A stretch of 64,000 nucleotides of DNA, from contig JAFBJY010000423.1 in NCBI GenBank assembly GCA_016801885.1, positions 62,001-126,000 on the forward strand, written 5' to 3'. The stretch comes from Toxotes chatareus. Its lineage: Eukaryota; Chordata; Actinopteri; Toxotidae. Below the pieces are notes generated by a model, which had not been told where the DNA came from, did not search any database, and saw only the letters and a program-made list of their open reading frames with translations. How positions within the stretch are numbered: the first letter of the stretch is position 1; each line of letters begins with the position of its first letter. Shown piece after piece: positions 36,116-47,475 of the stretch. The position numbers and the translations under genes are program-made.

Positions 36116-36261
36116 ATTTAATACTACTATTGATAACAACAACAACAAGCACTATAATACTAATAATACTAATAATAATACCAATAATAATATTAATAAT
36201 ACTTCTAATAATAATACTAATAATACTAATACTACTACTACTAATAATAATAATACATATA
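36116..36261. repeat. Long imperfect AAT/ACT microsatellite in an LRR unit
   Basis: About 145 bp of mixed AAT, ACT and AAC triplets, far longer than the equivalent tracts in other units. An apparent Asn/Thr-rich ORF over it is an artefact of the repeat. Confidence 0.9.
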
Positions 36262-36448
36262 ATTTGTTGGTGTCTTTCCAAACACCCAGCTTAGCGACAC
36301 TTTACAATACAACAAGATTTGCAGTTAATGGACTGAAACATGTCAAACCAACAGTGTGGTCCTTTAAGTCTTTGCTCCTTAACACATTTAACAAGTCAAT
36401 TACACTGAATGAGAAAAGACCACAATTTACACGCGTGTTAAAGATCAA

Positions 36449-36450
<2 letters not shown>

Positions 36451-36481
<31 letters not shown>
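36451..36481. repeat. (CA)n microsatellite in an LRR unit
   Basis: About fifteen CA units, the longest of the three CA tracts at this unit position. Confidence 0.9.
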
Positions 36482-36483
<2 letters not shown>

Positions 36484-36959
36484 AAGAACTGACATTAGTC
36501 CTGACACATCATTGAAATGAACTTCAAAGGAAAGAAGAGTTTTTCTTCAGCAAGTATTTTTCAATTGATTTGTACAAATATTAGTTCTGAGGATCTTCTG
36601 TATATTGTTGTGATAAAAATGGACTTTGAACAACTCACACTGGACATTTTCTACACTTCATTTAGAAAACATTAGTCTGCTGACTGTGACAAATACCAGT
36701 GTGTGAGTTCTGAAGGTTTCATTGAAGTCAACAGACATTATTCATGACAACTGACTGAAATGAAGTGAAACTGAAGGAATAATTCTTAGTCTGAGATAAG
36801 AAAAAGTCACAATATGGAACAACAACTATTTCAAATCTCATTCATTCCATTCATTCATTCATTCTAGATGAATGGATTCAAGTTGTGGATGAAGATAAAC
36901 CAGGTTCAGTTGTGGATTAAAGATCTAAGATCTACAACAGTAACAGACAGTGAACTGAC

Positions 36960-37133
36960 CTCAGAGTCTCCAGTCTACAGTGTGGACTCTCCAGAAAACC
37001 ACACAGCAGCTTCACTCCTGAATCCCGCAGCTTGTTGTAGCTCAGGTCCAGATGTCTCAGATGGGAGGGGTTGGACTTCAGAGCTGAGGCCAGAGAAGCA
37101 CAGCTGATCTCTGACAAACTGCAGGAACTCAAT
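36960..37133 (-). CDS. LRR exon 2 of the minus-strand NLR
   Basis: 174 bp, phase 2-2. Starts LSSCSLSEISCAS and reads LRHLDLSYNKLRDSGVKLLC, with Arg in place of Gln. It lacks the extra Asn codon. Splice sites are intact. Confidence 0.85.
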
Positions 37134-37631
37134 CTGAATAAAGAATAAATCATGTGGATAAAAATAATTTCTAATCCAATCAGATATGTCCTAATCGATG
37201 AGCTTTCACTAACATGAGTAGAGGGACTTTGTCCTTTTCTTATTGTGGATCATCATAATGTCAGGTTTCTACACAAATCATCCAAATGTCACCACAACAT
37301 TCATACAACTGTTCATGTCAACACAGATTCGTAACATGCTGCTGAGCTCAGTCAAGTCTGGAATCAGAAGATAAAGATCAAATCAGACATGTTGGACTAA
37401 AAACTGACTTTGATTCACCACTGAAATGGATCAAGCTTCAAATGTTCAGTCCTGATCCAGGAAAAATGTCTTGCTTGGTCCTGGTCTCTATCCTGCAGAT
37501 CAGCTCAGGAAATCCACAACTAAACACATATTCAACTGAACAACAACTGTTTGATCCCAAATTACAGATGAATTTAATGGAAAACTTTGGAAAATGCTCA
37601 GCAGTAAAGTCACACACACAATGTAATATGA

Positions 37632-37684
37632 TTACTACAACTACTGATAATAATAATAACAATAACAACAACAACAACAATAAT
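37632..37684. repeat. AAT/AAC microsatellite in an LRR unit
   Basis: Tract of AAT and AAC triplets. It is followed directly by ACATGTTTTTCAATTG, so the stretch with the CA repeat and its flanks (present in other units) has been lost here. Confidence 0.85.
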
Positions 37685-38079
37685 ACATGTTTTTCAATTG
37701 ATTTGTACAAATATTAGTTCTGAGGATCTTCTGTATATTGTTGTGATAAAAATGGACTTTGATCAACTCACACTGGACATTTTCTACACTTCATTTAGAA
37801 AACATTAGTCTGCTGACTGTGAAAAATACCAGTGTGTGAGTTCTGAAGGTTTCATTGAAGTCAACAGACATTATTCATGACAACTGACTGAAATGAAGTG
37901 AAACTGAAGGAATAATTCTTAGTCTGAGAGAAGAAAAAGTCACAATATGGAACAACAACTATTTTAAATCTCATTCATTCATTCAGGATGAATGGATTCA
38001 AGTTGTGGATGAAGATAAACCAGGTTCCGTTGTGGATTAAAGATATAAGATCTACAACAGTAACAGACAGTGAACTGAC

Positions 38080-38256
38080 CTCAGAGTCTCCAGTCTACAG
38101 TGTGGACTCTCCAGAGAACCACACAGCAGCTTCACTCCTGAATCCTGCAGCTTGTTATTATCACTCAGGTCCAGGTGTCTCAGATGGGAGGGGTTGGATT
38201 TCAGAGCTGAGGCCAGAGAAGCACAGCTGATCTCTGACAAACTGCAGGAACTCAAT
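38080..38256 (-). CDS. LRR exon 1 of the minus-strand NLR (first after NACHT)
   Basis: 177 bp, phase 2-2. The NACHT exon ends in GT and this exon begins with A, rebuilding a valine codon before LSSCSLSEISCAS. It contains LRHLDLSDNNKLQDSGVKLL and ends at RLETLR. It lies 1,065 bp from the end of the NACHT exon. Confidence 0.88.
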
Positions 38257-39321
38257 CTGAATAAAGAATAAATCATGTAGATAAAAATCATTTCTAATCC
38301 AATCAGATATGTCCTAATCAATGAGCTTTCACTAACATGAGTAGAGGGACTTTGTCCTTCTCTTATTGTGGATCATCATAATGTCAGCCTTCTACACACA
38401 TCATCCAAATGTCACCACAACATTCATACAACTATTCATGTCAACACAGATTCATAACATGCTGCTGAGCTCAGTCAAGTCTGTTAATTAGAAGATAAAG
38501 ATCAAATCAGACATGTTGGACTCAAATCCTCTTCATCATTGAAGGTTTTACATGACCTTCTTCTTCCTGAACTTTGTGTAATTAAACAACATTAAAGGAC
38601 AAATTCACATTTCTTGACTTCAACCAACAGTCAGATGTCACACTTTGATTTAAGGAGTCTTTGGTGGCAGTCGTCCTTCCTGTGGTCCACACTGACTGTG
38701 AAGTGGTCTCCTCCTAACACAACTACACTGTAAGAAATGACTTCATGAGTTCAGCTGTAGCTGAATGAAGCTTCATCAGTCTGACTCAGACAAATGTGTA
38801 GAAGAAGACTGAATTCTCCCATTCTGCTTTGACATATTCAGACCTCTGTTCTTGGCTGAAGATTTGTGTTTCCTGATTCTACTCTCCTCTACACCAGGAG
38901 AGAAAACACCTGGTTCTGTCTTATTTAACACAAAATATGAAAAGACTTTAAAGGATCAGTGTGGAGGATTTAGGGGGATCTATTCGGAAATGGAAGATAA
39001 TATTGATGATTATGTTTCAAGTAGAGTTTAATCACCTGAAACATGAATTTGTGAGAACAAAGGACTCAAAATAACATGAATACATTAACAAGTGAATGTA
39101 GAATGTAACAGTTACTAATAAATAAACAGAAAAACTTAACAGCAATGATCACAACCAACTGAAAAATCTATTTGACAAACATTTAAAACATCTCCAGAAA
39201 AACACACAGCTGGTCTAAAGATTATAAAATTAATAATGAGAACAATTTCATACTGCGTATATTTGAAAAAAACTACTAATCTACACTAAGTGATAATGTT
39301 AAAGATCATGTCTGGACTTAC
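38257..39321. other. Intron between NACHT exon and first LRR exon
   Basis: No coding or repeat feature recognised beyond unit-like sequence at 38257-38520. Confidence 0.6.
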
Positions 39322-41193
39322 ACAGCCTTTCTGCAGTTCCCCACAGCTGGGATCAGTCTCCGTCGTCCCTCCTCTGATGTGTTGTACTTGTTCAGGTCCA
39401 ACTCATCCAGAACCTCCTCTGACATCTGCAGAACGTAGGCCAGAGCTGAACAGTGGATCTCAGAGAGTCTCTTCTCTGATCTGTTCTCTGACTTCAGGAA
39501 CTCTTGGATCTCCTGATGTACTGAGCGGTCGTTCATCTCCATCAGACAGTGGAAGATGTTTATGCTTCTGTCAGGAGAGATATCATCTCTGTTCATCTCC
39601 TTCAGGTTGTTGATGGCTGTCTGGATGATTTCTGGTCTTTTCTTTTTCTTACCCAGAAGGCCTCCTAAGAGTTTTTGGTTGGACTCCAGAGACAGGCCAT
39701 GAAGGAAGCGAACAAACAGGTCCAGGTGGCCATTTTTACTTTGGAGGGATTTCTCCATGGCATCATTCAGGAGGACATTGAGTGATGGGTAGCTGCTATT
39801 GTTATTTCCAAAATGCTTAAAAGTCTTCCTGATAAAAGACTCTGGCTTTGAGTCCCAATGTTCGTCATCTTGTCCCAGGAAAGTCCTCAGCACTCTTGTT
39901 TCCCTCTCTGTGTAACAGTGGAACATGTAGACTGCAGCCAGAAACTCCTGAATGCTCAGATGAACAAAGCAGTAGACTGTTTTCTGGAAGATCACACTCT
40001 CTCTTTTAAAGATCTCAGTACAAACTCCTGAATAAACCAAGGCCTCTGTGACATCAAGACCACACTCCTCCAGGTCTTCTTGGTAGAACATGATGTTTCC
40101 TTTCTCCAGATGTTCAAACGCCAGCCTCCCCAGCTTCAGAAGAAGTTCCCTGTCAGCCTTCGTCAGCTCCTGTGGACTCGTCTCATGTTCCTCATCATAC
40201 TTGTGCTTCTTCCTGTTTGTCTGAACCAGCAGAAAGTGTGAGTACAGGTCAGTCAGGGTCTTGGGCAGCTCTCCTCTCTGCTCTGTGGTCAACATGTGCT
40301 CCAAAACTGTAGCAGAGATCCAGCAGAAGACTGGGATCTGACACATGATGTGGAGGCTCCTGGATGTCTTGATGTGTGAGATGATTCTTCTGGACAGCTT
40401 TTCATCACTGGATCTCCTCCTGAAGTACTCCTCCTTCTGGGTGTCAGTGAAGCCTCGTACTTCTGTTACCCTATCAACACATGCACGAGGGATCTGATTG
40501 GCTGCTGCAGGTCGGGAAGTTATCCAGACCAGAGCAGAGGGAAGCAGATTCCCTTGGATGAGGTTTGTCAGCAGCACATTGACAGATGACTTCTGTGAGA
40601 CATCAGACACGACCTCCCTGTTGCTGAAATCCAGTGAAAGTCTGCTTTCATCCAGGCCGTCAAAGATGAACAACACTTTACAGAGAGCGAGCTTCTCTGC
40701 TGTGACCATCTTTAATGTTGGATGGAAAACGTGGAGCAGCATGAGAAGACTGTACTGCTCATCTTTGATCAGGTTCAGCTCCCTGAACGAAAGCAGAACC
40801 AGCAGACTGACGTCTTGGTTTTCAGAGCCCTCTGCCCAGTCCAGAGTGAACTTCTGCACTGAGAAGGTTTTTCCAACACCAGCGACACCATTTGTCAGAA
40901 CGACTCTGATGTGTCCCTGTTGGTCATGTAAGGCTTTAAAGATCTCGTAGCACTTGATTGGAATGTCATGGAGGGTCTCCATCTTGGAAGCTGTCTCCAT
41001 CTGTCTCACCTCATGTTGGGTATTAACCTCTTCGCTCTGTCCCTCTGTGATGTAGAGCTCAGTGTAGATCCTGTTGAGGAGGGTTTCACTTCCTGTTCCA
41101 TCAGTTCCTTCAGTCACATGTTCACATCTCCTCCTCAGACTGATCTTATGTTCATCTAAAACCTCCTGCAGACCAATATCTGCTGAAAATCTG
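39322..41193 (-). CDS. FISNA-NACHT exon of the minus-strand NLR (NLRP12/NLRC3-like)
   Basis: A single open exon of 1,872 bp (624 codons), phase 2 on both sides: acceptor TTATTTCTTCTGTCAG before 41193, donor GTAAGT at 39321. The FISNA segment (RIYTELYITEG, HEVRQMETASK) leads into Walker A GVAGVGKT at 40889-40866, Walker B LFIFDGLDE at 40673-40647, a WITSRPAAA sensor motif, and the winged-helix CFVHLSIQEFLAAVYMF. The exon ends at LDELDLNKYNTSEEGRRRL. All ATP-binding motifs are intact, with no stop or shift. Fish proteins of this layout are cytosolic immune sensors thought to oligomerise on ATP binding. The nearest names are NLRP12-like or NLRC3-like; an orthology call is not possible by eye. 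Confidence 0.92.
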
Positions 41194-42573
41194 CTGACAG
41201 AAGAAATAATGTCAGACTAAAGAAAGAGAATCTGAGAATCTGCTCATTTCTTTCATCAGCTGCATAAAAGCTAAAGACAAGCAAAGAAAAGCTTTTTCAT
41301 TTTGTGGTATTTCTAATCATCTTAAATGCCAATGCTGTATGATTGGACAAATGACTCTGTAACAAACCAGGTCCTGTTTTCAGAGATGATGACATGAGCA
41401 GACAGATTTATACTCTTACTTTGTGCAGTGCTCTGACTGACTGTCTGCAGTCCAGCTCTTGTTTTGGATCTTTCTCTCACATTTGTCTTGTACATTTTTC
41501 AACACATGAATTTATTGGGCTACTTTTGGATTTTTTGGGGTGGATTACTGTGAGATTGTTGAAATTCTTTCAGGCTCTGATAATGTATTTTATCTTTATA
41601 ATGTACTGAGTCCTATCATCTTGTTGTCGTGTTGGCAATTTAACTCATGAAGACCCTGTAGGGTCAAAGTGTTTCCTTTGCAGTCTGATCAAACTTTTTG
41701 GGAGCTACAATCCAATGTGTGGACATGCTGCTGCTCCTTTCCAACAGTCATTAAATCCCAGAAACCTGACAGCAAATGATTTTAGCCGCAAGACCTATGC
41801 TGAGACTAAATGTTTTGTTGATTTTTGTGAACAAACATCCAGAATCAGATCATGAAACAAGATGGCAGCGCGTGTGCAGCACGAGGCTCAGCATCTCCCT
41901 AGGTTGTGCAAAACTGCAGTAGTTTTCCTTCTTATCTTGGGTCTGTTTGTATGGAATAGCCTTACTTTAACATCATACACCCAACAGGAGCTTTTGGACA
42001 TCAATCTACGCTTCTCCAACAGTTTTATCACCAATCTTTAACTCATCCCCGAGATCTCCAGAATACCTGTCTACACACCCAGCCAGGTGGAGGTGCTCGC
42101 AGGCAGAGACCGGGGAAGCACAGAGGTCTAAGAGCTAAGCTAAAAACAACATGGCACCGGCTCTCTCTACGCAGATTTCCTCACTAATGTACGGTCATTG
42201 GTGAGCAAACTGGAGACAACAGTAAGAGACTTTTGGACTGCAATGTCATTATTTTCACAGAAACATGGCTACACATCGGCATATACGACAATGCTTTTGA
42301 GCTAGCCAGATGCTACACACTCTGGGCAGATAGAACGGCAGATGACTCCGGTAAGACTAGAGGCAGAGGACTGCGCATTTATGTAAACAACACTTGGTGT
42401 ATGAACTCTGTCATCATTGGGAGACGCTGGTCAGCTAACCTGGAGTTTCTCATGGTTAAGTGTAGACCTATTTATCTGCCACGGGAGTTTACTTTCACCA
42501 TTATCACTGCAGTCTATATTCCCCCAGATGCTAATGCCAAGCTTGCTATGAAGGAACTTCATGCAGCCATTAG

Positions 42574-44863
42574 CCCCTTAACACTCCAAATTTGCCCAAA
42601 ATGCCTGTCAAAAACACACCCAAATTAAATTCAAAGCTGTTCTTGAGCCCTTAGGAGGACATTCAAAAGCTTGGTCTCTTTGTGAAGGTAACACTCTAAA
42701 GTTTTTATTTCAGCAGTCTGATGTATTGTAATTGTAACTGGTATGGAGTAAGAGAATATTAAACACAGAAAAAAAATTTTTTTTTTCCTCGTCTGGATTT
42801 TTTTTTGTAAAAATGCATCTTTCTAATAACCTGGGCTTGCAGGTTAGGATTAGATGATAACAGATTTCTGTAGACTGAAGTCCTACCCATTCCATGTTAA
42901 AATTTCATAGTAATTGTACAAAAAATGACTGTAATTTCACAGGTTTTTCAGTGGGTATGTCCAGGCGTTCTCAAGAGCTATCCAAAATGGGCACTTTGGA
43001 TAGCTCTTGGGCACGCCAGGTGCCAAGTGTATAATTTGTGAATGTTTCAACATACAGACATCAATGGCGGCTCTAATGAAAGGTGACACTTACAGGAATC
43101 ATATTCCTTATTTAGTCCTCCAATATGTTAATATTCATATTAATATTCATATCCACAATTAGTAGTACAGAAATAAAGTTAGGGAAAAAAAAAACACATT
43201 GAATGCTCATTCTATTGAAACTAAATGTGCATTATAAGAAATTAGTCAGAAAAAGTGCTATGGTCAGAAATCAACACCTTTATGTGAATGAATCACATAC
43301 TATTCACAGCAAACTTACATATTTACAATTTCACCATCCTAAGTTTTGCCGCCTGGTTAGCTCAGTTGGTAGAACATGAGACTCAATATCTCAGGATCGT
43401 GGGTTTGAGCCCCACTCTGGACGGCACCACCTCCACCTCCCCAGGTGGTGAGCCCACCGTAGAAATGTGGTGTGGACTGGGCGGCCGCAACCTGGGCCTG
43501 GACCCAGATAAGCGGCAGATGGTGACATCATCACTTTATTCTCAGCATGTCATGCAGTAAAGTAAGAGACTTGACTCATTTAATCAACTGATCTCAGTCT
43601 TCAGACAGTTGATTGGTCAAACTGTGTGCTCTTGATTGCTGGGAACAAAAACCTACAGCCAAATGGCCCTTTGTGAGATAGACGCTCTCTCCTGTTTCTA
43701 AGTGATGTGTCGGTCACGACCGCAATGGTTCTTTGAAGTGAACGACAGGAGCCGCAGCCGCTGTTTTGTTTTTTCGTTCACGTGATTGGTCAACTACCTG
43801 ACGTGCCGGGGGCGGGGGGAGATTGCGGTAGCGGGGGTTACAGACACAGGAGAGAAAGAGAGAGAGAACAGCCCCTAAAGAGAGAACACGCTGAGAAGGT
43901 GACAAAATGAGTGACCGCAGGAAAATTAATTCATTTTACACGTAATTTTACGTTATTTTGTTAATAAATCAATTTAAGCAACAAAAAACATCTGCGGAGC
44001 CCCTGGGGAGCTGAAAGAACCGGCACTTTTTAGTGAGGCGAGCCATAAGAAAATCACTACTGTTTTTACGCACGTACGCACGGCTAGCTGACATCCAGTA
44101 TATTTGTTTACGCACGGTCTTGTAGCCCCTCCTCCTTCCACAACCCCAACATGTGACACTTCCCCGTGACTGCAATTTCATTGGCTACACGGCCATTAGA
44201 TTAGATTGGTAAGATATGATAGGCGGAAACGACAAGCGTAAGAGTGGGCGGTGCACTTTAACGTGTTAGAGTCGCTCATTGGCTATTTCTGGCTGTGGGG
44301 GGGCCATAGATCTTCCTGGATGGTCAAATGAGGTGTCAATCAAAAGCAGAGGGCAAGGACTACAAACCAAGCTCCATGGTATTAACTTTCAAAACAAAAC
44401 AGAGGCGACAAAACGTAGAAACGAAGGAGCAATAGTGCGCTGTATTTTTCAGTCAGAACAATTCGATTGCAACTTTTGATCATTTATGCACCTAAAGACA
44501 TGTTTTTGACCGCATTTTTCCACTCGGACGTGATTCTTTAGACTTTTCCTGACGAAACAAGACCATTTTTGTGGTTGTTGCGCTGCGTGTTGAACCGCAG
44601 GGCGACTAGTAAAAAAATAAAAACAATGAGCGACGACAGTTATTACTTTGTTTTTTTTAGAAGATGGTTTAGTTCTACCTAAAGTCGTTGTTTTAGCTTG
44701 TAAAGGTTTATATCGCTGAAAAGATAAGACTTTCAGCTTTCAAATGATCTGCTGCATGTGCACCACCTTAAATGCAGTAGTTATGTAGGTACAAAAAAAC
44801 ACAGACATGTCCGAGAAATAGATGATGATCGCCCGCTTGGCAGGCAAGCGGAACGTTAAGGGG
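42574..44863. mobile_element. 2.29-kb DNA transposon with CCCCTTAAC ends, TTAG duplication
   Basis: The left end CCCCTTAACACTCC is inverted at the right end GGAACGTTAAGGGG (12 of 14 bases). TTAG is present on both sides (42570-42573 and 44864-44867). Removing it restores the LINE endonuclease reading frame across the junction. The ends and the 4-bp TT-A-type target suggest a piggyBac-like non-autonomous element; no transposase is visible. It contains the tRNA-Lys-headed composite element. Confidence 0.7.
43348..44479 (+). mobile_element. tRNA-Lys-headed composite element, plus-strand copy
   Basis: Opens with a tRNA-like head (43348-43425) that has an A box TTAGCTCAGTTGG and a B box GTGGGTTTGAGCC and closely follows tRNA-Lys(CTT) with the anticodon loop altered. 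The body continues through CAGTAAAGTAAGAGACTTGA and TGACAAAATGAGTGACCG to about 44479. The same order is found inverted at 51504-50641, so the whole 0.9-1.1 kb behaves as one unit. This copy has an extra ~270 bp at about 43582-43850. Confidence 0.6.
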
Positions 44864-45821
44864 TTAGTAAACAACAGACTGCTCACCCAGAGGCTGCATT
44901 TATTATGGCAGGTGATTTCAATCACTCCAACTTAAAGACTGTGCTCCCAAAATTCCCCAGCATGTTTCCTGCCCCACCAGAGGAGACAAAACTTTAGACC
45001 ATGTTTATACAAACATTGCTGAAGCTTACACCATGACCCTCCTCCCCCACCTGGGACTGTCTGATCACCTTTCTTTGTTCCTCATCCCCAAATATTCATC
45101 AACCATGTGAAGCCAGCAGTGAAGACCATCAAAGTGTGGCCAGCGGGGGCAGACTCTGTACTTCAGGACAGGTTTCTACACACAGACTGGAGTTGCTTAT
45201 CAGGCCACCTGTGGCTCCCATAGGGACACTGATACATATACCTCCTCTGTGCTGAGGAGGTATATGTATAACATCACCATTGACAGCGTCACAACACAGA
45301 AACAGATTACCACGTACCCTAATCAGAAGCCATGGATGAACAAGAAGGTGCAGCTCCTGCTGAAGCCCCCGGACACCACCTTCAGATCAGGTAATGCACT
45401 AGCCTGCAGTGAATCCAGGGCTAACCTGAAGAGGGCAATCAAAAAGGCCAAGCACTGGTACAAGCTAAAGGTGGAGGAACATTTTTTCCACTCTAACCCC
45501 CAACGCATGTGGCATCAGTGGCTACAAGCCCAGCAACACCACTCCGGCAGCAACAGATGTCTCCTTCCTCAATGAGCTAAATGACTTTTATGCTCCCTTC
45601 GACAAAGACGACAAGGAGATGGCCACCAAGACAACACCCTCAGCAGACCATCAGCCCTTCATGTTCACCTCCACAGACGTCTACACTGCACACTGCCACT
45701 GAGTTGGATCATCGCACACAAGGCTGCTGGCCCAGACAGAATCCTGGACGCGTGCTCAGGGCATGCACAGAGCAACTCACGGGGGTCTTCACAGACATTT
45801 TCAATCTGTCCCTCACCCAAG

Positions 45822-46298
45822 TATCAGGCCGGGCTCGGACCGGGGACTCAAAAGCAACAACTCGACGCTGGCTCCGGTGAGTAAAAGGAAGGTTTATTAA
45901 CAAGCAGGGGTCGGTACACGGTAGTCAGAAGAATAAGGCAAAGGTATCCAAATCGCTAGGCAAACTCAGAAACACAAGGGGAAAACTGGGTCAAAAAACA
46001 CTAGAAAAAACACACGAGGAAAATAATGCTGGGCGCTTGCCACAAGGACGAAGACGAACTGGCAGGGAACAAAGGGAAGACACGACTTAAATACTAGAGG
46101 GGTGGAGAGACAATGGGGAAACAGGTGCAACACATTAGGGCGGGGCCAGGTAATCAAACAGGCGGGAAACACAGGAGGGCAGGAAGTAATTCTGAAACGA
46201 GACAGAGGTTAGAACAACAAAAGTAAAACAGGGGCACACAAACTAGGAGGGCAGAGAGGAATGACAGCCATAACCTGATTCAGGGGCTAGACGTGACA
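45822..46298 (-). mobile_element. Solo Gypsy-type LTR, 477 bp
   Basis: Minus-strand LTR: starts TGTCACGTCTAGCC, has TAGTATTTAAGTCG as a TATA-like box and AATAAACCTTCC near its 3' end. CCCAAG flanks it at 45816-45821 and 46299-46304 (up to 8 bases, CACCCAAG, are shared). Removing it restores the LINE RT text across the junction. The 3' end reads GATA rather than the usual CA. Confidence 0.75.
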
Positions 46299-46868
46299 CC
46301 CAAGCAGCTTTGCCAACATGTTTCAAGTCCACTTCCATCGTGCCAGTGCCAAAACACTCCTCCCCAGCGAGCCTGAATGACTATCACCCTGTAGCACTCA
46401 CACCTATAGTTATGAAGTCATTTGAGCGACTGGTCCTGACTCACCTCAAAAACTGCCTCCCACCCACACTGGACCCTCACCAATTTGCCTATCGCACAAA
46501 AGATGCAGTATGCACAACGCTGCACTCTGTACTCACACACCTGTAAAAAAACAACACCTATGTCCAAATGCTGTTTGTCGACTTCAGCTTGGCATTCAAC
46601 ACCATCATCCCCTCCAAGTTGACCACTAAACCTGGAGAACTGGGCATTGACACCTCCCTCTGTAACTGGATTATGGACTTTCTGACCAACAGACCCCAGC
46701 ATGTCAGGTCAGACCACATCTGCTCCACCACCACCACACTCAACACCGGCGTACCACAGGGCTGTGTGCTGAGCCCATTCCTCTACTCCCTTTTCACCCA
46801 TGACTGCAGGCCTGTAAATGGATCCAATCAATCAAGTTTGCAGATGACACCACAGTGATTGGTCTCAT

Positions 46869-46977
46869 TTTAGTATTAAAACTTTCTTTTCTTGTTCAAA
46901 CTTGCACCAACAACACCACGTCAAATTCCTTGTATGTGTAACATACCTGGCAATAAAGTTTTCTGATTCTGATTCTG
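46869..46977 (+). mobile_element. Short LINE/SINE 3'-end insertion
   Basis: About 110 bp ending CTGGCAATAAAGTTTTCTGA and (TTCTGA)n, typical of a 5'-truncated retroposon. It splits the text GLI and NNNETAYREEVQHLA of the host LINE RT. Confidence 0.6.
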
Positions 46978-47170
46978 ATCAGCAACAACAATGAGACTGC
47001 CTACAGGGAGGAGGTACAGCACCTGGCCGCGTAGTTCTGTGACAATATCTTGCTCCTGAACATCAACAAGACAAAGGAGCTTATCGTGGACTTCAGGAAG
47101 GTGAAAAAAGGCACGCGCAACCCCGTTCACATAAATAGGATGGCTATTGAACGTGTCTCCAGCTTCTTTT

Positions 47171-47475
47171 GGGGCCGGCCGTGGCGCAGCAAGTTAAGAG
47201 TGCAGCTTTGGACTTTGGACCGGCCTGAGATTGGAGGGTTGTGGGTTCGATCCCTCGAGCACAAAAAAAGGGAAAAAACGGATACGGTGGTGGTGAAAGA
47301 GACGCGCCTCCCCTGCCTCTGCAACCATGGCTGTGGTGCCCCTGAGCAAGGCTCCCCAGGCACCTCACTAGGCAGCCCCCCGCCCCAGCTTCTCTAATGC
47401 ATGTGCATGCTTGTGTGTGTGTGTTTCGTTCACTTGGTGTGAACGAGAAAGGAATTTCCTCAGGAGGGATCTATC
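47171..47475 (+). mobile_element. tRNA-derived SINE (family 2), full copy
   Basis: Head GGCCGTGGCGCAGCAAGTTA with B box GTGGGTTCGATCCC, body with GACGCGCCTCCCCTGCCTCT and CCATGGCTGTGGTGCCCCTG, a GT run, then GTTTCGTTCACTT and CAGGAGGGATCTATC. Two further copies lie at 55608-55680 and 56131-56400. It breaks the RT reading of the Rex1-like LINE. Confidence 0.75.

Noticed and set aside
36087..36515. Asn/Thr-rich ORF (142 aa)
   Set aside because: It is the translation of an AAT/ACT microsatellite and a CA repeat inside an LRR intron unit.
26733..38230. Plus-strand ORFs with SVDSPENHTAASLLNPA
   Set aside because: They are antisense shadows of the minus-strand LRR exons and recur only because the exons are duplicated.
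26273..38256. CRISPR-like or simple tandem array from regularly repeated blocks
   Set aside because: The repeated blocks are 153-177 bp LRR exons with splice sites and shared introns in a vertebrate genome, not short repeats with spacers.
40498..40950. 150-aa plus-strand ORF over the NACHT exon
   Set aside because: Antisense to a clear NACHT coding exon and without recognisable content.
43348..43425. Possible functional tRNA-Lys gene
   Set aside because: The anticodon loop and B box are altered, the acceptor stem is imperfect and the head is joined to a repeated body found again inverted at 50.6-51.5 kb, so it is a SINE-type head.
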